A DNA stretch of 64,000 nt from Coriaria nepalensis. Its lineage: Eukaryota > Streptophyta > Magnoliopsida > Cucurbitales > Coriariaceae. Shown piece after piece: positions 14,090 through 26,191 of the stretch (the first letter of the stretch is position 1; the number at the start of each line of letters is the position of its first letter). The notes under the pieces were generated by a model, which had not been told where the DNA came from, did no database searches, and saw only the letters and a list, made by a program, of their open reading frames with translations. The position numbers and the translations under genes are program-made. The stretch is from positions 6,477,501 through 6,541,500 of the forward strand of contig CP114486.1 of assembly GCA_027186245.1 (NCBI GenBank). The letters are read 5' to 3'.

Positions 14090-17000
14090 ATGGAGAAGAA
14101 AGAGGATGAGAGAAAGACGGAAAAAGCAGAAGACGGAGAAGAAGAAGAGCAGGTTGTAAATCCATGGGAGGTCTCAGCCAAAGATGGTGGCAAGATAGAT
14201 TACGACAAACTCATCGACAAATTCGGTTGCCAGAGGCTCGATCAAACCCTAATTGATCTCGTTCACCGCCTCACTTCTCGTCCTCCTCACGTCTTCCTCC
14301 GCCGAGGCGTCTTCTTCGCCCACCGGTCTTTCTCTCTCTCTCTCTCCTTCCTTCTGCATTTGCTTTCCTTCTGTAAATTATCATTATGTTTTGGTCTTTT
14401 TTGTATTGGCGGAAGCAGGGACTTCAATGAGATTTTGGATGCGTACGAAAGGGGAGAGAAATTTTATCTCTATACGGGAAGAGGACCCTCCTCTGAATCT
14501 TTGCATTTGGGTCATCTGGTTCCTTTTATGTTTACCAAGTATGTATAGTTTCTTGCTTAATTGTTCCTCCTCCAGTTCTAAATCTATGTTATGCAGCAAG
14601 TTATCTACGATGCGGTTAATGTGACATTTAGCTTCGGAATGCTACTCTTGCTCTAAGAAATAGTACATTTTTCGAGATCATTGAAATTTTGGAATTCTTC
14701 TTGTAGATATTTGCAAGATGCCTTTAAGGTTCCTCTTGTTATACAACTTACTGATGATGAGAAGTGTATGTGGAAAAATATGTCAGTGGAGGAGAGCCAA
14801 AGACTCGCTCGGGAGAATGCTAAAGATATCATTGCATGTGGTTTTGATGTATCAAAGACCTTCATTTTCTCTGATTTTGATTACGTCAGTGGGTAAGTTT
14901 TAGATTTGCAATGTTGAAAGCACACACAAAACAGAAAAAGAATAAAAAGGCAGAAGGCAAAATGCCAGCTACTCTCATTTCAGCTCTCACTCTTATATTT
15001 TAACCAGTGAGTGAATAAGTTGCAGTCATATTCACATACTCCATCCAAACTTCCTCACCCATTTTTTCCCGTGCCTTTATTATTGTACAGGGCCTTCTAC
15101 AAGAACATGGTGAAGGTTGGAAAATGTGTTACATACAATAAGGTAAGTTATAAACGTTTTAAGTTCTTCTCTGTTTTCTCTTGTGCATTACACTCGGCTC
15201 ATTTTAAGTGTCTGATAACAATACTAGGTCGTTGGGATATTCGGTTTCACTGGCGAAGACCATATTGGAAAAGTCAGTTTCCCACCCGTGCAGGTATGGT
15301 ATTTGCTCCATTTTATTTATTGATTTGATGCAATCTAGTAATCCGTTATTTGGCATGTCAGATTTTGTTTATGAATTTTTTTTTATTATGACCTTTGATC
15401 AGCTCATTGACTTAAGAGACTATGTATTGACTCTTGTCTTATCTTTGGTAATTTTTTTGCTCCACTTATGATTAAAAAGGTGAAAATCAAGTGTTGCTGC
15501 ATCAATAAATGGTTTAATAACCCATGATGCGATTTCTATGCTGTTTGTTCTTGTGATCAATATGACGTTTTGGGAAAATGGACATGCTTAAGAAAGCAAA
15601 CAATCTGAGGAAAATAAATACTCAATTCCTTAATTATTATTTTTGAAAGGCTTGCGAATGTTTCATCATGAATGTTTGACATCCCATGGAAGTGATTCAA
15701 TCTTTTTCCCCATTTTTTCTGTTCTTTATTTTTAATGCAGGCAGTTCCATCTTTTCCTAGCTCATTTCCACACCTATTCTCAGACAGAGATAATCTTCGA
15801 TGTCTAATCCCTTGTGCTATAGATCAGGTATTTTATGTCTTGGTATGGTCAGTTCTTTTACAGCATATTGATTGCTAGAATTATGAGAAATTACTAATTA
15901 TTATTTAATATTCTGTCTTGTATAACCTATTGGAATTTAGACAAGTTTAAGTGAGAGTTTACATAACAGAAAATATTTAAGTTGGTCTGATTTTATTCCA
16001 CTCTTCTGACATGTACCGTTTTCTTTTTCTGTTAATTGTTCAGGATCCCTATTTCAGAATGACAAGAGATGTAGCTCCTCGTCTTGGATATAACAAACCT
16101 GCATTGATTGAATCTTCATTCTTCCCTGCTCTTCAGGTATTTCAATTGTGAGATGCAGAAAATTTATATTTGAAGAGTGTAATGTATACCAAAGAATAAA
16201 TAATGGGGATGAACGGATTTTTCTTTTGTAGTTTATATATGATTCGGTAAATAATTGATCGCTTTATAATTTTCCTGTTTATATTGTGGCTTGTTTTATA
16301 GTATGTTCCATTAGATAATTGATCTATTTATCATTTTACTGTTTGCATGTTATTGGAATTTGACTAAATAGATTCATTTGATCTGTATGCTATAATTTCA
16401 TGTTAAAGAGACAGAAATAAACTGAAGTATTTTCACACATATATAGTTCATTAGTCCGTTTAATTGTCATGGTACTCTTGCAATTGAAATTTTATGGCAT
16501 GTTTTTCTTATTGCAGATGAGCATTTCAGGTTTAATATCCTGTTTTCCAGTGTAGAGGTTTCATAATTCTTTATTTTAAGCTCGCTATTACCTGAATTTA
16601 TTTACTCAATTTTCCTTTTAATTCCCCTTCCTGTAAATAGATCTGTAAACATTTTAGCTAATGTGTTTCCATGCATTCTAATTGCAATCACATATTAATT
16701 TCTATCAATTTCCTTTAATAGAGTAGATAGTATAAAAAACGCCCATGAAATGATTTGTATTTCAGTAATAGCTAAATTAAGAGAAGCTAAGGGATTTGAT
16801 CAGTAAAGTGGATGGTTTGTTCGTATTCAATTTGCTCTGAATAATAAGGCAGCTCTTTTTCTATGCAACAACTATCTGAGACTCTCCTGTATTACTCTTA
16901 TGATTGATTTTCTTCTTGGTAACTGAATATATGTAGGGGGAGAATGGAAAGATGTCAGCTAGTGATCCAAATTCTGCCATATATGTGACTGATTCCGCAA

Positions 17001-18425
17001 AGGACATAAAGAACAAGGTTTGTCCTGACCTCTCATAGGGTTATCCCCATATGAGCTATAACGTTGAATCTAGTGGCTATTGCTATTCAATTTTCTTTGA
17101 GATGATGGTTCAACATATGTGTATGCTGAGTGGCTAATGTGGTGGATAAATGGTTATAGATTTGCATTTGGATGAAGATATCTTACCATATGCACGTGTC
17201 TAAAATATGTCCATATGGGAAAAGAAAATATGGGGTTCTTGAATTTGGGTGGATATCTCATACTTATTTCTGTTGATTTCTACAGATAAACAAGTATGCA
17301 TTTTCTGGTGGACAAGATTCTATAGAGAAGCACAGACTATATGGAGCAAATCTTGAAGTACGAAGATTATTTTCCCTCTCTTCACTTTCTGTATATGTAA
17401 CAGACACACCATCTACTTTGAAGATCACGCAGACTCTGCTTCTCTGATGTTATTATTAAAGTATTATGATCTCGTATTTGATATTGATTTTGTCAAAATT
17501 TAGGGTCTTGAATTTCTTATCAATTATTTATCAAGAATAATGTCCTAAACAGGGCAGGTAAGGAAAGTTAATAAGATACTGCTTCTCTTTTCGTTTGCTT
17601 AGTGCAACAGTAAGGCCTATCCAATTTCCTTTGCTACTACAATAATTAGTCGTATTAGACTTGGTGATTAATACAATCTTCTCCTGGTCATACGCAGGTA
17701 GATATACCGGTGAAATACCTTAGCTTTTTCCTCGATGATGATGCTGAACTTGAACACATAACAAAGGTGACATCTCTAAAACTGACCATAAAACAAATAA
17801 GTAATTTCTCGGATTCTTTGTCATGTTATAATTATATTATTTCCTTTTTCTAGGAGTATGGTGCTGGACGGATGCTAACAGGAGAGGTAAAGCAGCGACT
17901 CACTCAAGTATTAACTGAGATGGTGGAAAGACACCGGAGGGCCCGAGCTGCTGTAACTGATGAGGTAAGATTCCCACTTTCTCTTAGGTATTGAGTAGAA
18001 ACCAGTCCCATTTTAGATTAGTGTAGTCTATGTGAAGAATATAAACATGTTGAAGAATATGCTGATTGATTTGCCCTTACAATTGTTTACTCAGGCATGA
18101 AATTTTCTGGCATCATTCTATCAGAACAGACATATATGCATTTCTGTCGATATAATCATGTTATGTGTTAGACATCATATACCATTTGAACACCCTGTTC
18201 TTCGAAGGGAGACGGGTGCTTTATATGGTTTCGGTATTTGGATGTGGTTTTAAGATCATAAAATCTACCTTTTCTGGTTCTTCAGTTATCTCCCATTATT
18301 ATATGATGTTGATCTCAGTTGGGAGGAGGATGGATAGTTCATAATGGTTATTTTGTATTCATGTTCTATCTCAGATGGTGGATGCGTTTATGTCCATTAG
18401 ACCCCTCCCTAACATGTTCAGCTGA
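14090..18425 (+). CDS. Tryptophanyl-tRNA synthetase, cytoplasmic type
   Basis: Twelve coding exons: 14090-14325, 14419-14538, 14707-14892, 15091-15142, 15228-15293, 15741-15827, 16044-16136, 16937-17017, 17286-17357, 17698-17766, 17854-17964 and 18375-18425. They join in frame to 407 residues, the usual length of plant cytosolic TrpRS. The enzyme is a class I synthetase that charges tRNA-Trp with tryptophan. The HIGH-type motif is HLGH at residues 108-111, after GRGPSSES. The second signature is KMSAS at 285-289, the variant usual in eukaryotic TrpRS. The N-terminus is acidic and lysine-rich ([12 protein letters not shown]) with no obvious organelle targeting signal, which supports a cytosolic form. 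The C-terminus RPLPNMFS is family-like. All splice sites are GT-AG and no lesion was seen. Confidence 0.95.
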
Positions 18426-19378
18426 ATTTCGGATAAGTTGTTCTCCAAGGGGATTTCCCGGTTTCTTTTTGTCCTCCGGGAAAAATGCATGACATGTCAA
18501 CTTAAGATGGTGAGTTTGAATTTCTTGAAAGGCTATGAAAAAAAGTCCACAGAAAGAAATGTTTTTGCAAAATTATTATTGAGGAATTTTGGTGATTATA
18601 TATATGTGACATTATTTTATACAATTTTTTATATAATTATTAGTCCATCAGTAGAAGTAGGAAAAATTCTCGTCCCGACCGGGCATGGCCGGGGGGAAGG
18701 GGCGACAAGGGCAGGTGCCGTTGCCCTCAGTTACCAAAGAGAAAAAATAAAAATAAAAAATGCTTCAGAAACTTAGAGAAAAGTAGTTGTTGCCGCCTCT
18801 GTGAAACCCATCGCCATTGAACCTACAAGCTTCAAGCTTGGGGAAGATGAGAAAGATTTGAGCTTGGGCCTTCTTAAGTCTTAATGTTAAAAAAAAAAAA
18901 AAAAAGAAAAAGATAATATATGTAAATTTTAAGCGCAAAACCAAAATAAATCTTAATAAGTACATGCTGGCAATTGTGCTGAATAATACAAATTGAATAG
19001 ATTTATTTTCTTCCATTAAGCAGCACGAAGCAACGAGTAAAATTTATTTGTGTTTTTTTTTTTTATTAGTATTTTTTTATATATTTATAATTGATTAAAT
19101 TTCTTATTTGTAGAGTTTTAAACTTTTCTTATTTTTAAAATTGAATAGATATATATATGTTTTTTTTGGCCAAGAATATATTTTTAGATAATTGAAATCT
19201 AGGAATTTCAAGTATATTGAAAATTCTTAAATTTACAGTTATTGTTCTATGTATTTTTTAATAATAAATTTAGAGTTTGGTAAGACCCCTCCCTCCCCTA
19301 CCAGCATCATTAAAAAAAAGAATCATAGTTATAATCTAAGGTTACAACCTCTTATTATTAGGGATACCAATCCTATCC
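18426..19378. other. 3' flank of the TrpRS gene and intergenic DNA
   Basis: The 3'-UTR should lie in the first few hundred bases. A short GC-rich patch sits at about 18672-18720. The remainder is AT-rich with A or T homopolymer runs near 18890 and 19052. No gene was seen. Confidence 0.5.
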
Positions 19379-19774
19379 TCAAGAACAAGCCCTAACAAAT
19401 TGGGGTAAGGAAAGCTCAATTTTGAAAAAAATAAACTCAACAAGAGACATATTAGCTAAAGCATCAGCAACTGTATTATACTCTCTATAAACATACTCAT
19501 TAGAAATATCAAAAGATAATAACTAGAAATTTATAGTGTTCCCGAATCTTTTAAGCCTCCAATCACTACATTTGATGACAATGCCTGGAACAAGAGCTCT
19601 TGAATCTGATTCAATGAAAAGGGGAAGGAAACCTTTTCGAAGAGCAAGGTGTAATACATAGAACAAATCTAGTGTTTCACAACTTGAAGACTGGTGGAAA
19701 CCTGCAATCCGTGACTGAAAGCACAAGGCAGAGAGAACCCATATTGTTTCTAACAACTCCGCCACAAGTTTCAA
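19379..19774 (-). pseudogene. RNase H-like (RVT_3) domain relic
   Basis: One minus-strand frame reads as a plant RVT_3-type RNase H domain. It has an AELLETIWVL helix, ALRKG, the acidic-site context ESDSRALV and, after one in-frame stop at about 19523, the terminal signature EYNTVADALAN. Such domains occur as stand-alone host genes and at the end of plant non-LTR retrotransposon polyproteins. The upstream part with the first catalytic aspartate is not readable. The stop and the missing N-terminal half make it a pseudogene. A LINE origin is likely but not proven. Confidence 0.65.
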
Positions 19775-22092
19775 GACCAGTTGATCTAGTATTGAGAAAT
19801 ATGATTATTCATTTTGTCAGAAGGACAAAGAACCACCTGGAAAAATGTAGATGATATGAGATGAGTTTCAAGAAATATTATAGGTTTTGATGATGAAATT
19901 TTTGTAAGTTGAAGGGACTTGTGATATACCTTCTTTAGGGTTAATTTTGGTAAAACTAATATGTATATTAATTTTATGAAAGATATATTTGGACTTTATT
20001 TAATTAAAACTTACACAATATAATAGTTTGATAAAACAATTTTGTTGTGTGAAACATAAAGACTCCCATGGCTAGTTTTAGTTTTCAAGTATTCTCTTAA
20101 AATTAGTCCGAAAGTTTCAAGTAAATACTTTAAATCTTACAAATTCAACAAAATATAACTTTTTTCTCAAGAAATAAGGAGTCTTTTCATAACATTTTGA
20201 CGTTTAGAGTTTTTTAGGAAATTATTTTAAGGATAAATGAATCAAATTTAAAAAGTCATGGATGAAATCTTTAAATAAAATTTTTAAAAAAAAAAAAAAA
20301 AAAAAAGAAGAATGTTATTTTTATATATATATATATATATAAGTTTAATCTTGATCATTAAATTTATTATTCTAAAAGTTAATACGACGCTTCATTACTT
20401 TTTTGTAATCATATTAAATCAAGAAGGCATTTAAAGAAAAAAAAAAGCAAATTTAGATGATTTGGCAAAAAATTGGAAGCCTCATGTGGCGCCAGCCTAG
20501 AGGAGGTTTAATATATATATGAATGGACTATAAATAAAAGGATATAAAATACTTTTAAAAAATGGGTATCTATAAAGATTGAAAAATATAATTTTCTATA
20601 GTAAGATTAAAGCTTTGCAGTATCATAGACATGAAACTCAAACAAGTAATATGCAACTTTATAACAGGTTAATGTCAAGTTGTCAAATAGTAACACTAAT
20701 AATATAAGCACGAAAAAACCCCCAATTAAAAGTACATTGATACTTAAATGTCAAGTTCTCTCTTTGGTCTCATTTTTCATGGAATCGTGATGAAATTGAA
20801 ATTTATTAGTGAGTTGATATAGGAATTATAAAGAAGATGAATGAGGAAGAATGATGATAGCATATTAAAGGGTATTGGTAAAAATAAACAATTGAAAGGA
20901 TCATGAGTTAAATATTAAAGACACAAACCCTCTGATAAATAAATAGTGCACATTAATCAGATTCCTTTCTACATATTTGTAGGCTAAAGCAACCATTACT
21001 TGCAAAAAGAAAGATCAACTAAATGAGACATAATGAATATTATTATTCAGAAGCGACTAAAAGGTCGAAACCCTTCTCGGATCTTTTAGTCTATGCATGG
21101 TCAGATGAATATTTGAAGAAAAAGATCAAACAGTGAAAGATCAAATAGTCTCTAGAGGATTCAAACAATATAATTCAAAATGGATATAACATGTATTCAT
21201 TAAAGTGGTAAAGGTAATATAACTGAATGACTCTTACTCAAATGAGAAAATGCACCCACATGGATCATTTTCTCCTCTTCTGCACAATTGGCATCATTGC
21301 ATTGATAAATCCAAGAAAAAGATTGAACTCTATGCTTTTCATCAAAATAAACTGATCTCAAATAAACATAATTTTTTAAACTAAAACCTAATTTGAAGTG
21401 GCTACAAAGCAGCACCTCTTTTCAGATTGTTCATTAACTATTTTGCATTTTAAATTTATGATGATGCCGTATAACACAAACCACTTGGGAAGAATAAATA
21501 AAAATCATGTTATTAAGTACTTAATATAAGGCTTAATCTAAAAGCCCCTTACTTAGTGTCTTACAAATTTTTTTGCATGGTCGAAAAAGACTTTCGAAGT
21601 AAATATGTAAGAGGAATTTAGCCCACAGATCTCTCTACTCAAATGTAGGAAACTGCACATCTGCACAATATATGAATCTACCCAGAATCTAAAAAGAAAA
21701 GGGGAAAAAAAAAGTACAGTACCAAATAGAAAGAAAATGTAATATAGAAAAGAAATGGAGAACAATGAACAGTATCAAAATGGCCGGAAGGAGTATAAAA
21801 ATAAAAATAAAAACGAAACATTATCTACTAAGCCATTAACGATGATATGAAATATAAAAGATTTATAAGAAAATTGTAGTAAAAATTTTGTTTGAAAAGT
21901 CTAAAGTACATAAATATTTATAGACTTCAAAAGTTATATCTATTTGAAAAGTTATAATCTTTCTATTAAACCCTTACACGTTTAATCTAGACCATTATAT
22001 TTACTATTTTAAAATGATACTATCTTTTAAAGCAGATTTCAAAAGAGAGCTTGTTCTCAAATTCTCTCGCTTGAAACAAAAATGCAAAGAAA
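19775..22092. other. AT-rich intergenic DNA
   Basis: No gene was seen. An A-tract at about 20287-20306 and a (TA)n run at about 20322-20341 are the only clear simple repeats. Confidence 0.5.
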
Positions 22093-23800
22093 GTGTTGAG
22101 GCAAATTTGGTGAACACCAAATTGGTAGCTCAATAGTTTTTGTTAAGTTAGTGGTGTAACTTTGGGCTGAAACCGAATTGACCCACTTCCTTATGCAGCT
22201 ACATTATCGTATAAAGCCTCTAGTAGATAAGCTCTTTTATTAGATGCTAGGTCTATGATTTTGTGCTTTTGTGCCATTTCTCTCTTCTCTTGCTTCTAGA
22301 GTTTTTTTTTTTTTTTTTTTAATGTATTATGTTTTATTTTTTTTATTCTTATTGCTTTAGATCTTGATCTTCAGGGGTGACTTCTAATGTGATCTTATTG
22401 ACCTTTGGAGTAGTTCTTCTCCAGTTTGAGAATCATTGTTGAGTTTCTCTAAAAAAATATGATAGATCCATTTTAGGGTTTGTTATTCATTGAATGCTTA
22501 TAATTGATGTAATCCATGACCTATTACTCCAGGGGAGTGAGTTTTCTCTTGCCAAAGCTCAGTGAGGACGTAGCCTCCCAGATTTGTATCGGTGTAGAGG
22601 TGAACCTCAGTAAAATCATATGTATAATATTTTTTTTTCTCTCTCTTTAATTTTATGTTTTACAATTTAAGCATAAATATAAACTAAGTAGATATGAGAT
22701 TAAATCTAGTAAATATAATGAAAATTATAATAATAGAGTATCAGAGCCATGCTTGGCTATAGATATGTGTATCTAGAGTGTTTTTCTTTTGTTTGATTTG
22801 ATAAGAGTTAAGGTTTATGCTTTATTTCTTGGATGATCTGTGTAGTTCTAGATTTAATAAACTTAATATATGTGAATCTTGATAACTATGAAATTCTTGT
22901 GTGAATCTTTATTTGAATCCTTATGCATAGGCAAATCTATGTTACAAATATTGATAGATATGGATATAAGTTTTGTTAAATCTCATGTTCTTGTTAGATC
23001 TAGAAATTTTCTTTATTAACTAACTCTATTTCATATATTAAATATGGAAAAAATGTGTTGAAAATTTTTGTTGATCTGGTTTATATTGTTGTATTTATCG
23101 CTGATGCATCACTGGTTGAATCTACTTGTTTGCTTATTTTGCTTGAACTGTAAATTATCTATGAATAAGTAAGAGAAGAGAGAATAGAAAGCACTCATCC
23201 ATCCTTGTTTTTTTGTTGGAAGAACGATTTTGGGACTAAGAGAAAGAAAACAATACACTTCTGTTAAACAATAAGGCTCTTGATGCTCTCGATTCGATGA
23301 TGCAAAATGGAAAGCAACCTCCCTGGCTAAGAAAGATTATATTAAAAAAGAAGCTTATGATATGCTTATCCTCAATTGATAACCTACTTCAGTAGGTTAA
23401 TGGGGCCGAAACACCTCTATCTTTGTGAGGTAGATTCAACTCCCTTTACGCTTTACAAATTGCATCTAATATAGATGAAAAATGCACCTAAACCCAACTC
23501 TCATTACACAAACTAGAAAATGGATAGTTCGATAAGTAGATTAAAATCTTGATGAATTTAAAAAATGATTTTTAACATTTAAAGGGACTGATCAAGCTAT
23601 AAATGATACTTCATAAGTTATGATTCTTTTACAATCCTTGTCTAATGAGTATTTAATTGTTAGAAATTCTTTTAAGTATATTGAAATCGTTCCAATTATT
23701 GATTTAATTGTTTCTAGAGTTAAAGCAAGAGAGTTAGAAATTAATATTTCTAAGAGGTCAAATAGTAATCTGTTTGTTAAAGGGACTGTTAAGGACGATA
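22093..23800 (+). mobile_element. Decayed Ty1/copia element: 5' LTR, primer site and gag relic
   Basis: A probable LTR begins with TGTTGAGG at 22095 and ends near 22738. Just after it, TATCAGAGCC at 22740 matches the primer-binding site complementary to initiator tRNA-Met that most plant copia elements use. A broken gag follows, best seen at 23620-23800 as ILLQSLSNEY..VRNSFKYIE.., typical of the UBN2-type gag. Several stops precede this. The gag is cut off near 23790, where an opposite-strand gypsy fragment starts. No integrase or reverse transcriptase of this element was found. The left LTR limit is tentative. Confidence 0.7.
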
Positions 23801-24345
23801 GAATTCAGAACCCTTTGATAAGATGCCCCAACATTCATTATAATCCAAAGGGCATAACTACCCATTCGAATACTCCTATTGCAGTGGGGCATGGAAGAGT
23901 AGTCTTATTGACATCTTCTAGGGCTATAAAGATTTGATTATACCCCGAGTATTTGTCTATGAATGACAAGAGTTTATGCCTGACTGCACAATCAACTAAT
24001 AAATCGTCCACTGACATAGGATATTCATTCTTAAGTCTTACCAGATTCAAGTTTCACAAGTCTATATATATTCTCAACTTGCTATTCTTTTCGATAACAT
24101 GTAAAATATTGGACATGCACTCATAATATCTTGAAGTTTAGATGAAGCTGACTTTATGTAGTCATTCCATCTCCTACTTCACTTTCAAGATTACCTTGGT
24201 AGACATTCGCCGAGGTGGCTACTGGAAAGATTTATACCTGGTCTTAATCGGTAATCGATGCTCGACCAATTACTGATTAAGTCCAAGTATTTCGTGATAA
24301 TCCCAAGAAAAATAATCAGAGTAAGTCTATAACAATTTTATCATA
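23790..24345 (-). pseudogene. Ty3/gypsy reverse transcriptase fragment
   Basis: On the minus strand the frame reads through a conserved pre-RT linker (DYFSW..EILGL, 24330s) and a PPRR motif (about 24205), then the RT core NEYPMSVDDLLVD, GYNQIFIALED and FEWVVMPFGL. After a one-base frame change, NVGASYQRVLN follows. Catalytic YxDD and everything after it are missing. Stops and frame breaks show it is dead. Its end meets the copia gag relic nearly exactly, which suggests a nested insertion or a rearrangement junction. Confidence 0.75.
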
Positions 24346-25400
24346 TAATTTTGCATTTGTATAGACATAACGTTACTAATATAAATCATTCAATGATTTT
24401 CGGCTAGGTTTGCTCTTGGTAAACCTTGGCTAGGTTCTTTTGAGCAATGTCAAAGCATGATATGTAAGAATCATGATGATCGAAGATATGAGAATCACAA
24501 GCATAATAATCATTAGATGGATATTATTAATAGTCAATATTATTATCACTTAGATTTATCCTAGTGATCATGTTACATAACTTAGTCTCAACTAGCAATC
24601 TACATGTCTATCCCGATATTTACAAATTTCGATAGTTATGTGAATCATCGTTCTTCATGAGAAGATAACACATGTCATAGTCCTATTAGATTATCAATAT
24701 CCCGGTATGACAATTCTATGACTACAAATAATTTTGATTTTCGATGTTAAGCCACTTAAATCTTATTTAATATGATTACTATCACGAGTACATAACCTAA
24801 AATTTGGAAGGTTATTATGTATGATGTTAATGAATCAAATTGAGATGTTTCGAGATCCAGAAACAATGAAAATGAGAAAGAATAAACTAGATAGAAAATA
24901 AAGATATAAATAATCGACTTAGATATTTCGATAACTTATAAGAAGATGATGGATAACTAGTTGTGAAGGAGCTCTCAATCTTTTTGTTGGTAGTTTCTTT
25001 TCTTTTTCATTTTTTTTTTCAATTTTTTTACTGGGATGAATAATAGTTTTAGGGTAAGGAAGATGTTAAATTGATAATAATTTCACCATTTTTACTCTTT
25101 TCTTATTCCATAAAACGGGAAATGAGGGCTATTTTGTAGATTTTATTTTTATTTTTTTCAAACTTAAATCTTTTTATTGAAATTATGCTTTTAAAGTTAC
25201 TTTTAAAGCGCCCTTATTTATTTTATTTTGTTGTTGTTACCTTTAACGGTATCTAGACTATTAATATATGAATAGTCACGCTACCAAATCACTGCTTAAA
25301 CATTAACATTCACATCTTTTTAAAGTATATGATTTTTTTTTTCTTTTTGTCAAACTATATATATTAAACAATAAGCTCACCTACTTGTGTATTTTTATAC
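24346..25400. repeat. Repeat-derived DNA with a block shared with 35.9 kb
   Basis: About 24450-24640 resembles 35905-36080 in the same orientation, with shared landmarks such as AATCACAA, TAACAGTCAATAT-like and CTATATGCCTATCC-like words. It is probably LTR or internal noncoding DNA of a retrotransposon family. The rest is AT-rich with long T runs near 25010 and 25330. No gene was seen. Confidence 0.5.
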
Positions 25401-25757
25401 GTGGGTCACAACACATGACGAATTGATGACATGACATGCACCTCTAACCGAACACCCAAAATTTATTATATTGTCTTATATGCCATCTTTCAAAAGTCTC
25501 CTATAGTCCTATCTCCCAGCTTTCTTCCTCACCCTTCTTCATCTTTGGAAGTTTTCAAGCTTACCCACCCAACTTTTCTCTTCCACTTTAGCCGCTTCTC
25601 TCTCTCCCCCAACCAATCAACATTGAGAAAGTCCAATATTCCCATTTTACACCTAACTTCCCCACATATTTATTTACTTGTTTCGTTCTTATTCTCAGCT
25701 GCTTTTAATGACCTTTTTTTTTTTTTTCTATTGGGTCCATTTATAATAAGTCTCTCG

Positions 25758-25898
25758 ATGATTGAGACGGAGGCGTTTAGTGATTCTTCTTCATTCTTCA
25801 TGATAAAGAAGGAAGAAGATGCGGCTGCCCTTCAACAATGGCTCAATATTTTGGAGAAGAAGAAGTTGCTGTCTTTTCAATCTACCACCTCTTTCTAG
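25758..25898 (+). CDS. Possible upstream ORF in the RIC gene leader, 46 codons
   Basis: An ATG at 25758 opens a 46-residue frame containing IKKEEDAAALQQWL and ending at 25898. It lies 290 bases before the RIC start codon. Just after its stop, AAG/GTATCA at 25916 could be a splice donor, so it may be part of a 5' leader whose intron removes the sequence between. It matches no conserved upstream-ORF family that I know. Presence in the mature transcript is unproven. Confidence 0.3.
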   Translation: MIETEAFSDSSSFFMIKKEEDAAALQQWLNILEKKKLLSFQSTTSF

Positions 25899-26191
25899 TA
25901 TCGTGAGCATCATCTAAGGTATCACATTATTACTACGTCTACCCTTTTCTTTTTTCTTTTCTCAAAGTTTTTTCCCCCCCAAAATTAGGAATGTTTTGAG
26001 ATCACAAACACACTGAAAATCAAGAATTCAGAACTCTTTTAAGACCATAGTAAGATGCCATTCTTCATCATCAGGGAAATTGAAATGAACTAAAAAAGTG
26101 CTCAAAATGAACAGTTCGAAACATTTTTGTTTCTCCATTTTTTTGTCTTTCATTCCTCAAAGATTGTGTAATTGGACTTGTAGTCTCTACC

